This document shows, in pieces, positions 36,134-47,398 of a DNA stretch of 64,000 nucleotides. The notes beneath the pieces are model-generated. The model searched no databases, was not told the DNA's origin, and saw only the letters and a list, made by a program, of their open reading frames with translations. Origin of the DNA: Sutterella megalosphaeroides (GTDB taxonomy: Bacteria; Pseudomonadota; Gammaproteobacteria; Burkholderiales; Burkholderiaceae_F); assembly GCF_003609995.1 (NCBI RefSeq), contig NZ_AP018786.1:186001-250000 (forward strand), read 5' to 3'. Positions within the stretch are counted from its first letter, which is position 1. Each line of letters begins with the position of its first letter. Both the position numbers and the translations under genes were made by a program.

Positions 36134-37060
36134 TCAGGCGTTGTGCACGCCGAAGGGAATGAGCACGCTCGGGATGAGGGACTGAGCCTGCTCGAGATTC
36201 CGAAGTTGATCGTCGAAAAAGAGATGCGGGCGGATGGCTTCGAGAATGGGGGTCTTGTCGAGGCCGTCGAGCAAAAAGAGCTCCGCCGCGCTCATGCCGA
36301 AACTTTTGAGCGTCGTGATGAGGCGCTCTTCGCAGGAGGCGCCGCGCGAGGTCACGATGGAGATGCGGATGGCGGGCTTGTAGTACGGGTCGTTCTGACC
36401 GTGCAGCTCGTAGTCGAGCCGCTGGAAGTTGGAAAGCTTCTCGAAGAGTCCGCGCAACGGCCCCGGCCCGTGGGGCGTCTGGGCTTTTTCATTCTCCAAT
36501 TGGTGAAAGCCCGAGAGCCCTTCCGACTGGTAGCGTCGTTCGGATTCGTCGTCCGCAATCACGCCGTCGAAGTCGAAGGCGATCCGAAGCGTCGGGTCGT
36601 CGTCCTCTTCGGGAACGTGTGCGGGGAGCACCAGGCCGCCCGGGTAACCGGCGCGCACGGCGAGCTTCACGCTATCGGGATTGGCCGAGAGGAAAAGCGA
36701 AATTTTGAAGGCCCGCAGGTAGGGGAAGGTGGACTGCCCCGACGTGAAGGCTCCGGCATGAATCGGCAGATCGTAGTGCCGGCAGGAGTGAAAGAAGCGA
36801 CAGGCGGTTTCCGGAGAGTTGCGCGAAAGGGCGACGACGCGAAAGGGCGTTTGCTCCGGGAAAAGGCTGTTGAGCGCAAGGAGGCGCTTGACGAACGGGA
36901 AGGCGACGCCCGGTTCGAGCGGGACGTCTTTGTTTTTGATCTGGTGATCGCGAAACGCCGCGTATCCCCCCTCTTCGAAGAGCCGATGCTCCTCTTCCAG
37001 GTTGAAGAGCGCTCGGGACGAGATGGCGACGACGAGATCGGAGTCGCTGATTTTCTTCAT
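36134..37060 (-). CDS. Cytosolic 5'-nucleotidase (cN-I family)
   Basis: 308 aa from the ATG at 37060 (MKKISDSDLVVAISSRALFNLEEE), the family's characteristic start. The frame continues upstream to 37150, overlapping gyrB, and is rejected there. Motifs: VVALSRNSPETACRFF near 73, FTSGQSTFPYL near 104, the HAD-type IAFDFDGVIADDESERRY near 159 (nucleophile Asp) and the C-terminal HLFFDDQ. It dephosphorylates nucleoside monophosphates such as IMP or AMP. Located between gyrB and the FadH-like gene in a leftward run, probably cotranscribed with the latter. Confidence 0.85.
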   Translation of the reverse strand: MKKISDSDLVVAISSRALFNLEEEHRLFEEGGYAAFRDHQIKNKDVPLEPGVAFPFVKRLLALNSLFPEQTPFRVVALSRNSPETACRFFHSCRHYDLPIHAGAFTSGQSTFPYLRAFKISLFLSANPDSVKLAVRAGYPGGLVLPAHVPEEDDDPTLRIAFDFDGVIADDESERRYQSEGLSGFHQLENEKAQTPHGPGPLRGLFEKLSNFQRLDYELHGQNDPYYKPAIRISIVTSRGASCEERLITTLKSFGMSAAELFLLDGLDKTPILEAIRPHLFFDDQLRNLEQAQSLIPSVLIPFGVHNA

Positions 37061-37093
37061 GATGCGGGCGGAAAAGGGGAGAAGTGAGAAACG

Positions 37094-37119
37094 GGGCGGC
37101 CCGTCGGAACGGGCCGCCC
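37094..37119 (-). terminator. GC-rich hairpin after gyrB
   Basis: An 11-bp perfect stem (37094-37104 with 37109-37119) and 4-nt loop lie 8 nt beyond the gyrB stop. Only a weak T-rich tail follows on the minus strand, so partial read-through into the 5'-nucleotidase gene is likely. Confidence 0.5.
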
Positions 37120-37127
37120 TTCGATCG

Positions 37128-39766
<2,639 letters not shown>

Positions 39767-39778
39767 AAAGGGGGTGGG

Positions 39779-40906
39779 TTAGATGCGCATCGGCATCACG
39801 ACGTAGCGGAAGCTCATCGTGTCGGGCATCGTCAGAAGCACGCTCTTCGACGTGGGCGCGAAGTGGAAGCAGACGTCGGTCGTCTTCAGCACGGAAAGCA
39901 CGTCGAGGAGGTAGAGAATGTTGAAGCCGAGGTCGAGGTTGTCCCACTTCCAGTCGATCGGGATGTCCTGCGTGGCTTCTTCCTGTTCGTTGTTGTTGCC
40001 CTGAATCTGCAGAAGGCCGCGGCTCAGCATCCAGCGCACGCCGTGGAACTTCTCCGTCATCATGATGTGCACGCGGCGCAGAGCCGTGGCGAGCGATTCG
40101 CGGTTGATGTTCACCGGGCAGGGGTTGGTGTCGGGCGTCGGGAGTACGCGTTCGTAGTCCGGGAACTTCCCTTCGATCAGCTTCGACATGAATTCGACGT
40201 CGCCGAACGAGAAGAGCACCTGCAAGTCCGCACCCTTGACGGAGACGGGCGAATCGTCCTCGGGAAGAATGCGCAGCAGTTCGCGCACCGTCTTGCGGGG
40301 AAGAATCATCTCGAGGCGGCCGTCGGCGCCGAGATCGGCCGTCTCGTCGTTCAGCTGCGCTTCGCAGTAGGCGAGACGGTGCGTGTCGGTCGCCACGCAA
40401 CGCACGGCCTGCGGGTCGACAATGAGAAGGACGCCGTTCAGGTAGTAACGCACGTCCTTGCCGGCCATGGCAAAGGCGGTCATCGTGAGGATGTGACGCA
40501 GCGTCTTCGCGCCCACCGTAAAGTGGACCTGCCACTGTTCTTCGGGAATCTTCGGGAAGTCCGTCGCCGGGAGCGTCTGGAGCTGGAAGACGCCGTTCGA
40601 GGTCGAGACGCGCAGCATCGGATCCTCGAAATCGATTTCCAGGGACTGATTGTTGGCCATCGTGCCGAGAATGTCCGAAATCTTCTGGGCGTTCACGGTG
40701 TAGGTGCTCGATTCGCCCTCGACGCCCACGGCGGCGTGCGTGCGGATCTGGATGTCCTGGTCGGTGGTGACGAAAACGACTTCACGCCCGTTCTGCTCGA
40801 AGAGGATGTTGCCGAGGACGGGAACGTTGGTGTTTCGTTCGACGATCCCGCTGACGGTTTTGATCGGCTTGAGAAGGTCTTCGCAGTTGCAAATGATGTT
40901 CTTCAT
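39779..40906 (-). CDS. dnaN: DNA polymerase III sliding clamp (beta subunit)
   Basis: 375 aa, three clamp domains. It starts MKNIICNCEDLLKPIK rather than the more usual MKF/MQL form. Recognisable conserved parts are RNTNVPVLGNILFE near 25, the GRLEMILPRKTVRELLRILP segment near 196, and the C-terminal VLLTMPDTMSFRYVVMPMRI, whose MPMR ending is the conserved clamp C-terminus. It confers processivity to Pol III and docks many partners. It starts 21 nt after dnaA in the leftward dnaA-dnaN-gyrB group. Confidence 0.97.
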   Translation of the reverse strand: MKNIICNCEDLLKPIKTVSGIVERNTNVPVLGNILFEQNGREVVFVTTDQDIQIRTHAAVGVEGESSTYTVNAQKISDILGTMANNQSLEIDFEDPMLRVSTSNGVFQLQTLPATDFPKIPEEQWQVHFTVGAKTLRHILTMTAFAMAGKDVRYYLNGVLLIVDPQAVRCVATDTHRLAYCEAQLNDETADLGADGRLEMILPRKTVRELLRILPEDDSPVSVKGADLQVLFSFGDVEFMSKLIEGKFPDYERVLPTPDTNPCPVNINRESLATALRRVHIMMTEKFHGVRWMLSRGLLQIQGNNNEQEEATQDIPIDWKWDNLDLGFNILYLLDVLSVLKTTDVCFHFAPTSKSVLLTMPDTMSFRYVVMPMRI

Positions 40907-40927
40907 GATGGTTCTGAGTCTGAAAAA

Positions 40928-42292
40928 TTAACCGCGGATCATCTGCTCGAGAACGTGAAGCTCGTGGTTGAGCTCGGCGTTGCTCAGACGTTCCTGCGAA
41001 ATCTTGCGGACGGCATGCATTACCGTCGTGTGGTCCCGGCCCCCGAAGTTTTCTCCGATCTCGGGCAGGCTGTGTTGAGTGAGCTCCTTCGTGAGGTACA
41101 TGGCGATTTGGCGCGGATGCGCGATGTTGGCCGGACGACGCTTGGAGTGCATGTCGGCCACCTTGATCTTGTAGTAGTCGGCCACCGTCTTCTGGATGTT
41201 CTCGATCGTGATGAGGTTGTTGACCACGGTGAACTGATCCCGAAGCACGCGCTTGGCCACGTCGATCGTGATTTCGCGATGCGCGGCGGGCTGGAACTGC
41301 TGGTAGGCGACCACCTGCTGCAGAGCGCCTTCGAGTTCGCGCACGTTCGACTTCAGGCGCTTGGCGATGAAGGCCGCCACTTCGTCGGGAAGATCCACCC
41401 CCATGGCTTTCGCCTTGTTGAGAAGGATCGCCGTGCGCATTTCGAATTCGGGCGGCTCGATCGCGACGGAAAGCCCCTGGGAGAGTCGCGAAATGAGACG
41501 CGGCTCGATGTCCTTGAGGCCGCGCGTATAGGTGTCCGACGTGATCACGAGTTGCTTGTTGTGCGGCACGAGCGCTTCGAAGGCGCGGAAGAACTGCCCC
41601 TGGGAGCCTTTGGCGCCCGAGAGCGACTGCACGTCGTCGATGAGGAGCAGGTCGAGGTTGCTGTAGCGCTCGTCGAAGCGCTGAAGGCTGGTGTGCCCCT
41701 TGGTGCTCGATTCGCGAACGGCCGTCGTGTACTCGTTGATGAATTCCTGCGCGGAAACGCAGCGAACGCGGGCCCGCGGATGCAGATCGAGGTACCGGTG
41801 ACCGATCGCCTGCATGAGGTGGGTCTTGCCGAGACCCACGCCGCCGTAGATGTAGAGCGGGTTGTACTGGCTGCCGGCCGTGGCCGCGACGTGTTCGGCG
41901 GCGGCGACAGCCAGCTGATTGGCGTTGCCGTTCACGTAGTTCTCGAACGTCAGTCCCGGGAGCAGCCCCGTTTCTTCGCGACGCTGCTGGTCGCCCGGCG
42001 AGGCGGCCGGAGCGACGGGCTCCGGCGCGCGCACGGGCTGGTGCTGCGCGGGCACGAGCGTGATCGTCACGGGACGATTCTGATTGGCAATCGTCGCCAT
42101 CGACTCGATCGTCTTCAGAAACTGGGCGCGGATCGTCGGAACCTTGACGGCGGGGGCCTCGAGCGTGAGCGACGAGTTCTCGGGATCCCAGGCAACGGGA
42201 GTGAGCACGGCGAACCAGGTGGAATAGATGCTCGGCGTGTGTTTCACGAACTTTTGCAGTTCGGCAAGGCACGCTGTCCAGAATTCGTTCAT
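40928..42292 (-). CDS. dnaA: Chromosomal replication initiator protein DnaA
   Basis: 454 aa. Domain I (1-75, FWTACLAELQKFV), a Pro/Ala-rich linker (about 80-110), then the AAA+ domain with Walker A GGVGLGKTHL near 155, Walker B LLLIDDVQSL near 218 and the FRAFEALVPHNKQLVITSD sensor-1 region. Domain IV is the DNA-binding HTH with the DnaA signature GGRDHTTVMHAVRKI near 420. It binds TTATCCACA boxes and melts the origin. It is first of dnaA-dnaN-gyrB, reading toward the candidate origin at 33.6 kb rather than away from it. Confidence 0.97.
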   Translation of the reverse strand: MNEFWTACLAELQKFVKHTPSIYSTWFAVLTPVAWDPENSSLTLEAPAVKVPTIRAQFLKTIESMATIANQNRPVTITLVPAQHQPVRAPEPVAPAASPGDQQRREETGLLPGLTFENYVNGNANQLAVAAAEHVAATAGSQYNPLYIYGGVGLGKTHLMQAIGHRYLDLHPRARVRCVSAQEFINEYTTAVRESSTKGHTSLQRFDERYSNLDLLLIDDVQSLSGAKGSQGQFFRAFEALVPHNKQLVITSDTYTRGLKDIEPRLISRLSQGLSVAIEPPEFEMRTAILLNKAKAMGVDLPDEVAAFIAKRLKSNVRELEGALQQVVAYQQFQPAAHREITIDVAKRVLRDQFTVVNNLITIENIQKTVADYYKIKVADMHSKRRPANIAHPRQIAMYLTKELTQHSLPEIGENFGGRDHTTVMHAVRKISQERLSNAELNHELHVLEQMIRG

Positions 42293-42389
42293 AGGTGCTT
42301 TCAGTTTCAGTAAGAGGCGCGCGGGCGCCCGTGACCGTAAAACGGCCGAGGCCCGAAAAAGGGTCCCGGCAGCGAACCATTCATTATGA

Positions 42390-42419
42390 CTTATCCACAG
42401 ATGCCTTGGCGTCTGCCAA
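42390..42419 (-). promoter_or_regulatory. dnaA: Candidate dnaA promoter overlapping a DnaA box
   Basis: On the minus strand, TTGGCA (42414-42419), an 18-nt spacer and GATAAG (42390-42395). The -10 lies inside the perfect DnaA box at 42391-42399, which would allow DnaA to repress its own gene. The -10 match is weak. Confidence 0.45.
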
Positions 42420-42562
42420 CGGGTGACAAGTCGCTTGACGGTGTCTCAAACACGTGCATTCTAGTGCGAGCGGCCGTTCGAGTCCGTGGGTCGGAGGCCT
42501 CGGAGAGAGGGCCGTCGCAGCGTGTCGCGCCGGTCGGGAGCAACATTTTTTCCGGAATTCGT

Positions 42563-42592
42563 TTGACAGGGTCGCTCCGAATGATGTGTAAT
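42563..42592 (+). promoter_or_regulatory. rpmH: rpmH promoter
   Basis: TTGACA at 42563-42568, an 18-nt spacer and TGTAAT at 42587-42592, upstream of the rpmH-rnpA-yidD-yidC run. Confidence 0.75.
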
Positions 42593-42813
42593 ATCGGACT
42601 TTTCGTGGTTCTCGGCTATCGGTTCGACCGGTAAGCCGCCTCCGGTGCGATCAATGCTTCCGGATGCCGCCGGGGCCGCACGAAGTATTTCATTCCGGAT
42701 CAGTTCGCCCTTTGCTGAGTGGGAGCACCATCAGAAGAACCAGTCCGGCATTTGTCGTCTCTTTGTTCGGGGAGCACTCCCCGGCAAGTGCATTCCTCAA
42801 CTAAGGATTCATC

Positions 42814-42954
42814 ATGGCTACCAAACGTACCTATCAGCCTTCCAAGGTCAAGCGTGCCCGTACGCACGGCTTCCTGGTTCGCAGCCGCACCAAGGGCGGC
42901 CGTCGCGTTCTCGCCCGTCGTCGCGCCAAGGGCCGTCACGTTCTCGCCCTCTAA
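42814..42954 (+). CDS. rpmH: 50S ribosomal protein L34
   Basis: 46 aa, highly basic: [20 protein letters not shown], then [20 protein letters not shown] and a HVLAL end. KRTYQPS, RTHGF and [10 protein letters not shown] are the invariant L34 elements. Two extra N-terminal residues (Ala-Thr) are present compared with the common MKRTFQPS form. AAGGA sits just upstream of the ATG. First gene of rpmH-rnpA-yidD-yidC, the normal partner set. Confidence 0.97.
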   Translation: MATKRTYQPSKVKRARTHGFLVRSRTKGGRRVLARRRAKGRHVLAL

Positions 42955-42989
42955 GCGAACGCCGACGCTCCCTCCACGGCAGGATCGCC

Positions 42990-43451
42990 GTGTCTCAGCG
43001 CACTGTGGCAAAAGCCAATTCGTTCCCCCGGAGTCTTCGTCTGATACGGACGGCAGACTACGGGGTACTCGTGCATGCGCGAGGCGAAAACGTCATTCGC
43101 GTTTCTTCCCGGTTCTTCTCGGCCACGGTCATGAAGCAACCGGACCGTCCGGGGTCGCTCCGATTCGGCATCACGGTCGGCAAGCGGAATTCGCCGCGCT
43201 CCGTGGACCGCGCGCTCGTAAAGCGCGTTTTGCGGGAGTCGGCTCGTCATGAAGCGGGAGAGATTCTCGCCCGCATGAACGAGACCGAGGGTCTGGACGT
43301 TTCGCTGCGCCTCAAGACGCCGCTCGTCGAAGCGGGCGGTCGGGAGGCGGTGCGCGCGCTCAAACTGACGTTGCGCGCCGACGCCGACGCACTTCTTCGA
43401 CGACTCGTCGCGCGCCTTGCCGAACGCACGAAGGGCGCTCCGACATGTTGA
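42990..43451 (+). CDS. rnpA: Ribonuclease P protein component
   Basis: 153 aa from the GTG at 42990, with AGGA 5 nt upstream; a frame opening at 42645 crosses rpmH and is rejected. It has the RnpA pattern FPRSLRLIRTADYGVL, RFGITVGKRNSPRSVDRALVKRVLRE. The RNR-type motif is altered: Asn of R-N-x-x-K-R is Ala here (RALVKR). A C-terminal extension of about 35 residues follows the usual end. It assists RNase P RNA in maturing tRNA 5' ends. It overlaps yidD by 7 nt. Confidence 0.92.
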   Translation: MSQRTVAKANSFPRSLRLIRTADYGVLVHARGENVIRVSSRFFSATVMKQPDRPGSLRFGITVGKRNSPRSVDRALVKRVLRESARHEAGEILARMNETEGLDVSLRLKTPLVEAGGREAVRALKLTLRADADALLRRLVARLAERTKGAPTC

Positions 43452-43753
43452 GTTTGTCGGGACTTGCGGTACGGGCCGTCCGGCTCTATCAGCTGTGTCT
43501 CTCGCCCTGGGTCGGGAGGGAGTGCAGGTATCTGCCGACCTGCTCGGCCTATTCCATCGAGTCCTTTGAAAAGCACGGCTTTCTCAAAGGGCTTTACCTG
43601 ACGGTGATGCGTCTTCTGCGGTGTCATCCGTTGGGCGGACGGGGGTACGACTCCGTGCCGGAAAAATTTCGCTGGCGTTGCTGGTGCGACGCGTGCGAAT
43701 CGGACGACGAAAATCGGGATCGTCCCGGTCTTTTCACCTCACAAACCAAGTAA
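43445..43753 (+). CDS. yidD: Membrane protein insertion efficiency factor YidD
   Basis: 102 aa. Family core YQLCLSPWVGRECRYLPTCS, then AYSIESFEKHGFLKG and LRCHPLGGRGYDSVPEKF; the conserved cysteines in CRYLPTC and RCHP are present. An amphipathic N-terminal helix probably associates with the inner membrane near YidC. It overlaps the end of rnpA and precedes yidC by 15 nt, the standard order. Confidence 0.94.
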   Translation: MLSLSGLAVRAVRLYQLCLSPWVGRECRYLPTCSAYSIESFEKHGFLKGLYLTVMRLLRCHPLGGRGYDSVPEKFRWRCWCDACESDDENRDRPGLFTSQTK

Positions 43754-43768
43754 AGCAGAGCCTCTCCT

Positions 43769-45457
43769 ATGGGAAAAGAATTTCAGCGCGCCCTCTTGTG
43801 GGTGATCCTCTTTACTTCGCTTTTCCTCCTTTGGGACAACTATCAGGTCTACAAGGGCGGTCATTCCTTCTTCCACACGGAAGAAGCCGCGACGCAGACG
43901 ACGGATGCGGCTTCGAGCGTGCCCGTTGCGGCTCCGAACGCTTCGTCGGTCGTGACGGAAGCGCAGGCTGAGAAGGTGTCCGACCCCGTCGTGGTGAAGA
44001 CCGATCGTCTGCAGGTGACGTTCGACCTCGTCGGCGCGCGCATCGTGCGCACCGAAATGACGCAGATTCCCCGTCAGGCCGACTGGAAGGAAGTGGGTCT
44101 TGCGGGTCTCGTTCTCGGCCGCAAGCCTTCCGAAAACCTCGGCAACGTCGTCCTCTTCGAAACGACGCCCAACCGCACGTACCTCGCCCAGACCGGGCTC
44201 GTGGGCGGCGCCTACCCGAATCATCAGGACGCGTTCAAGCTCGTGAGCAAGGACACGGACCTCGGCGACAAGGACACGCTCGACGTCGTGTTCGAAGCCG
44301 AAAAGGGCGGCGTGAAGGTCACGAAGACCTTTACGTTCACGCGCGGCAACTACGGCATCGCCGTGAAGACGGACGTTCAGAACACGGGTTCGACCCCGGT
44401 GACGCCGTCGGTCTACTACCAGATCACCCGCGACGGCGGCAAGCCCGAAGGCGAAAGCTCGATGTACTCGACCTTCACCGGCCCGGCCGTCTATACGGAC
44501 GAAGAAAACTTCCAGAAGCTCTCCTTCGAGGATGTGGCCGACAAGAGCGCTTCCTTCGAAACGAAGACCGACAACGGTTGGATTGCCATGATCCAGCACC
44601 ACTTCGTGAGTGCCTGGGTTCCGACGCAGGGCGAATCGCGCGAAAACTACGCCCGCGAAGTCGGCAAGGGGCTTTACGCCGTCGGCACGCTCATTCCGAT
44701 GAAGGAAATCGCTCCGGGCGCCACCGCCTCCGATACGGCGATGCTCTACAGCGGTCCTCAGGCTCAGGAACGCCTCGAAAAGCTCGCTCCGGGGCTTGAA
44801 CTCGTGGTCGACTACGGGTGGCTCACGTTCCTCGCGAAGCCCATCTACTGGCTCCTTTCGTTCCTCTACGGCATCGTCGGGAACTGGGGTTGGTCGATCG
44901 TGCTCCTTACCTGCATCGTGAAGGCGATCCTCTACCCGATTTCGGCCGCCGGCTACCGCTCGATGGCCCGCATGAAGGAAGTCACGCCCCGCATGAAGGC
45001 TCTCCAGGAGAAGTACAAGGACGACAAGCAGCGCCTCAACCAGGCGATGATGGAGCTCTACCGCACGGAGAAGATCAACCCCGTGGGCGGGTGCCTCCCG
45101 ATCATGCTTCAGATCCCGGTCTTCCTCGCGCTCTACTGGGTGCTTCAGGGCTCGGTCGAACTGCGCGGCGCCGACTGGATGCTCTGGGTTCAGGACTTGG
45201 CGATGCCCGACCCCTGGTTCGTGCTGCCGACCCTGATGGCCGTCACGATGTTCCTGCAGATCTTCCTCAACCCGAAGCCCACGGATCCGACGCAGGCCCG
45301 CATCATGTACATCATGCCGGTCGTGTTCTCGGTCATGTTCTTCGTGTTTGCGGCCGGTCTGGTGCTCTACTGGCTCACGAACAACGTGCTCTCGATCCTG
45401 CAGCAGTGGTGGATCAATAAGACCATCGCCGCCGAGCGTGCCGCTCGCATGAAGTAA
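43769..45457 (+). CDS. yidC: Membrane protein insertase YidC
   Basis: 562 aa. An N-terminal membrane anchor (about 8-24) is followed by a large periplasmic domain (about 45-345, with the DAFKLVSKDTDLGDKDTL beta-sandwich region). The five-helix insertase core (about 360-550) contains GWSIVLLTCIVKAILYPIS, the cytoplasmic RMKEVTPRMKALQEKYKDD hairpin and NPVGGCLPIMLQIPVFLALY. It inserts membrane proteins such as AtpE, alone or with SecYEG. Encoded in the rpmH-rnpA-yidD-yidC run and ended by a terminator. Confidence 0.97.
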   Translation: MGKEFQRALLWVILFTSLFLLWDNYQVYKGGHSFFHTEEAATQTTDAASSVPVAAPNASSVVTEAQAEKVSDPVVVKTDRLQVTFDLVGARIVRTEMTQIPRQADWKEVGLAGLVLGRKPSENLGNVVLFETTPNRTYLAQTGLVGGAYPNHQDAFKLVSKDTDLGDKDTLDVVFEAEKGGVKVTKTFTFTRGNYGIAVKTDVQNTGSTPVTPSVYYQITRDGGKPEGESSMYSTFTGPAVYTDEENFQKLSFEDVADKSASFETKTDNGWIAMIQHHFVSAWVPTQGESRENYAREVGKGLYAVGTLIPMKEIAPGATASDTAMLYSGPQAQERLEKLAPGLELVVDYGWLTFLAKPIYWLLSFLYGIVGNWGWSIVLLTCIVKAILYPISAAGYRSMARMKEVTPRMKALQEKYKDDKQRLNQAMMELYRTEKINPVGGCLPIMLQIPVFLALYWVLQGSVELRGADWMLWVQDLAMPDPWFVLPTLMAVTMFLQIFLNPKPTDPTQARIMYIMPVVFSVMFFVFAAGLVLYWLTNNVLSILQQWWINKTIAAERAARMK

Positions 45458-45482
45458 GGTCGACGGCCCTTTCCGTTCGACG

Positions 45483-45527
45483 AAAAAAACCGAGACGCCG
45501 CCCGCGCGGTCGACTCGGTTTTTTTCT
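45483..45527. terminator. Bidirectional terminator after yidC
   Basis: AAAAAAACCGAG (45483-45494) pairs with CTCGGTTTTTTT (45514 onward), enclosing a GC-rich inner part. A-run and T-run make it suit both yidC and the convergent membrane-protein gene. Confidence 0.88.
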
Positions 45528-45548
45528 TTTCCGCTTCGGCAAAGCGCG

Positions 45549-45857
45549 TCAGTCGCGACGCTTCCCGAAGACGAGCAGCAGGGGCCAGAGCCACACGGAG
45601 GCAAACCACAGAAGGACGCGCCCCGGGGTCGGGAGCTTTCGCTCCTTTTTGTACGTGCGCACGAAAATCAGGATCGAGCCCGTGACGACCCAAAGCAAAA
45701 GCAGACCGTACACGGCGGCGCGCACCTCGTAGGTGTCGCCGAAAAAGGATGCCGTATAGGCCGCAACCGGCACGGAAAGCACCACGGCAAGACAAACGCC
45801 CGTCAGGGCCGGACCGAAAAAACCGCCCTCATCGGGCTTTCGGGGTCGAATCGACAT
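45549..45857 (-). CDS. Small membrane protein of unknown function
   Basis: 102 aa with three hydrophobic segments (about 14-36, 45-66 and 80-96) separated by a basic loop RTYKKERKLPTPGR and ending in KRRD, so the C-terminus is probably cytoplasmic. No family recognised. The Shine-Dalgarno sequence is weak. It is convergent with yidC across a bidirectional terminator and divergent from mnmE, so it is transcribed alone. An alternative overlapping frame (45367-45795) has Arg/Ala-rich content typical of a shadow and is not preferred. Confidence 0.65.
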   Translation of the reverse strand: MSIRPRKPDEGGFFGPALTGVCLAVVLSVPVAAYTASFFGDTYEVRAAVYGLLLLWVVTGSILIFVRTYKKERKLPTPGRVLLWFASVWLWPLLLVFGKRRD

Positions 45858-45948
45858 TGCTGGAAAGAATCAGTGGGTGTTGAAGGCCTCTCACGTTAAC
45901 ATGAGGTGGAGCCGCACTGTCGGCGTCATCCGAGGAGGAAGTTTCAGA

Positions 45949-47316
45949 ATGTCAGCAAGCGACAAGGATCCGATCGTTGCCGTCGCTACCGCCGCGGGAC
46001 GCGGCGGCGTCGGTATCGTTCGTCTTTCGTTTTCGAAAGACTTCGATGCGGACGTCCTGGAAGCGCTCTTTCCCGGGCGCTCGTTCACGCCCCGGCACGC
46101 GCACCTCTACCCGGTGCTCGACGCCTCGGGGGAACTCCTCGACGAGGCGATCGTGCTCTACTTCCCCGGGCCCTCGAGTTACACGGGCGAAAGCGTTCTC
46201 GAAATTCAGGCCCACGGCGGTCCGGTACTCCTTCGCATGATCGTGCGCACGGTTTTGGAGAAGTGCCGGCATTTACATTTCCGTCTGGCCGAACCGGGCG
46301 AATTCACGAAGCGCGCCTTCCTCAACGGCCGCATGGACCTGGCGCAGGCCGAGGCCGTGAGCGACCTGATCGACGCCGTGAGCGAGTCGGCCGCACACGC
46401 GGCCGTGCGCAGTCTCTCGGGCGACTTTTCGGACCGCGTGCGCGACGTGGGCCTGCAGATCGACGAGCTGCGCGCCTTCGTGGAGGCCGCGCTCGACTTT
46501 CCCGAAGAGGAAACGGACTTTTTGGCCGAAGGGCACATTCTCGAGCGCACCCGCGCGGCGGCCGACGCCCTGAAGGGCGTGCTGGAAAACGCCGTGCAGG
46601 GGCGAGTCCTTCGCGACGGGATTTCCGTCACCCTCGTCGGCAGTCCCAACGTCGGTAAGTCGAGCCTTTTGAACGCACTCGCGGGCGAAGAGGTGGCGAT
46701 CGTGACGGACGTTGCGGGCACGACCCGCGACCGGATCGAACACTGGGTGACGGTGCGCGGCGTTCCCATCCGCATCGTCGACACGGCGGGTTTGCGCCGT
46801 ACCGACGACATCGTCGAATCGAAGGGGATCGAGCGCACGCTCGAGGCGGCCTCGCGCGCCGACGTCGTGCTGCACCTCGTCGACGCCTCGGGCGGCATCG
46901 TCGACGAACCCGAAGTGCTCGAATTGGTCATGCGCCACGTGCGTCCGCGCACGCCCCTCATCACGGTCGCCAACAAGGCCGATGCGGGTTGCAAGGTCGT
47001 GCCCGAAGGGGCCGTGTTGATTTCCGCCAAGACCCGCGACGGTCTCGAAGCGCTGCGCGAAGCGTTGCTCGCCGCCGCGGGCGTCGCGTCGACGACGGAC
47101 GGCCTCTTCATGGCGCGGGAGCGCCACCTCGAGGCGCTTCGCGCCGCGCTCGAACACGTCGAATGCGCGCTGCGGGTGGCGCACGAGGGCGCGATGATGG
47201 ACCTCTTTGCCGAGGAGCTTCGTTTGGCCGGTCAGGCGCTCGGGAGCATCCTCGGGGAAACGACGCCCGACGATCTGCTCGGGATGATTTTCAGCAAGTT
47301 CTGCATCGGCAAATGA
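45949..47316 (+). CDS. mnmE: tRNA modification GTPase MnmE
   Basis: 455 aa from the ATG at 45949, with GAGGAGGAA upstream. The N-terminal tetrahydrofolate-binding domain ([13 protein letters not shown] near 12) is followed by a helical domain and an inserted G domain (P-loop GSPNVGKSS near 228, switch DVAGTTRD, G3 DTAGLRR, G4 NKAD). The C-terminus is FCIGK with the essential Cys. With MnmG it installs the cmnm5 modification on wobble U34. mnmG follows after 82 nt. Confidence 0.96.
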   Translation: MSASDKDPIVAVATAAGRGGVGIVRLSFSKDFDADVLEALFPGRSFTPRHAHLYPVLDASGELLDEAIVLYFPGPSSYTGESVLEIQAHGGPVLLRMIVRTVLEKCRHLHFRLAEPGEFTKRAFLNGRMDLAQAEAVSDLIDAVSESAAHAAVRSLSGDFSDRVRDVGLQIDELRAFVEAALDFPEEETDFLAEGHILERTRAAADALKGVLENAVQGRVLRDGISVTLVGSPNVGKSSLLNALAGEEVAIVTDVAGTTRDRIEHWVTVRGVPIRIVDTAGLRRTDDIVESKGIERTLEAASRADVVLHLVDASGGIVDEPEVLELVMRHVRPRTPLITVANKADAGCKVVPEGAVLISAKTRDGLEALREALLAAAGVASTTDGLFMARERHLEALRAALEHVECALRVAHEGAMMDLFAEELRLAGQALGSILGETTPDDLLGMIFSKFCIGK

Positions 47317-47398
47317 CGTATGCTTTCGGTCTTGCTTTTCGGGCCGCAAGCTTGCGGGCGCTGGGCCTTTCGCGGACCGAACCAACGAACGAATTCTT

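Larger units (their letters stand above)
42293..42813. other. Divergent dnaA/rpmH spacer
   Basis: 521 nt with no gene seen. It holds one perfect DnaA box (42391-42399), a candidate dnaA promoter and a clear rpmH promoter, leaving an rpmH leader of about 210 nt. With a single good box and no long AT-rich tract, it looks less like an origin than the 33.6-34.0 kb region, although this is the classic place for one. Confidence 0.6.

Noticed and set aside
42236-42252. TGTTTCACG half of a parS near the dnaA start
   Set aside because: Only the left half matches (9 of 16); the right half shows no dyad.
42293-42813. dnaA-rpmH spacer as oriC
   Set aside because: A single perfect DnaA box and no long AT-rich tract seen; kept as an alternative but weaker than 33.56-34.03 kb.
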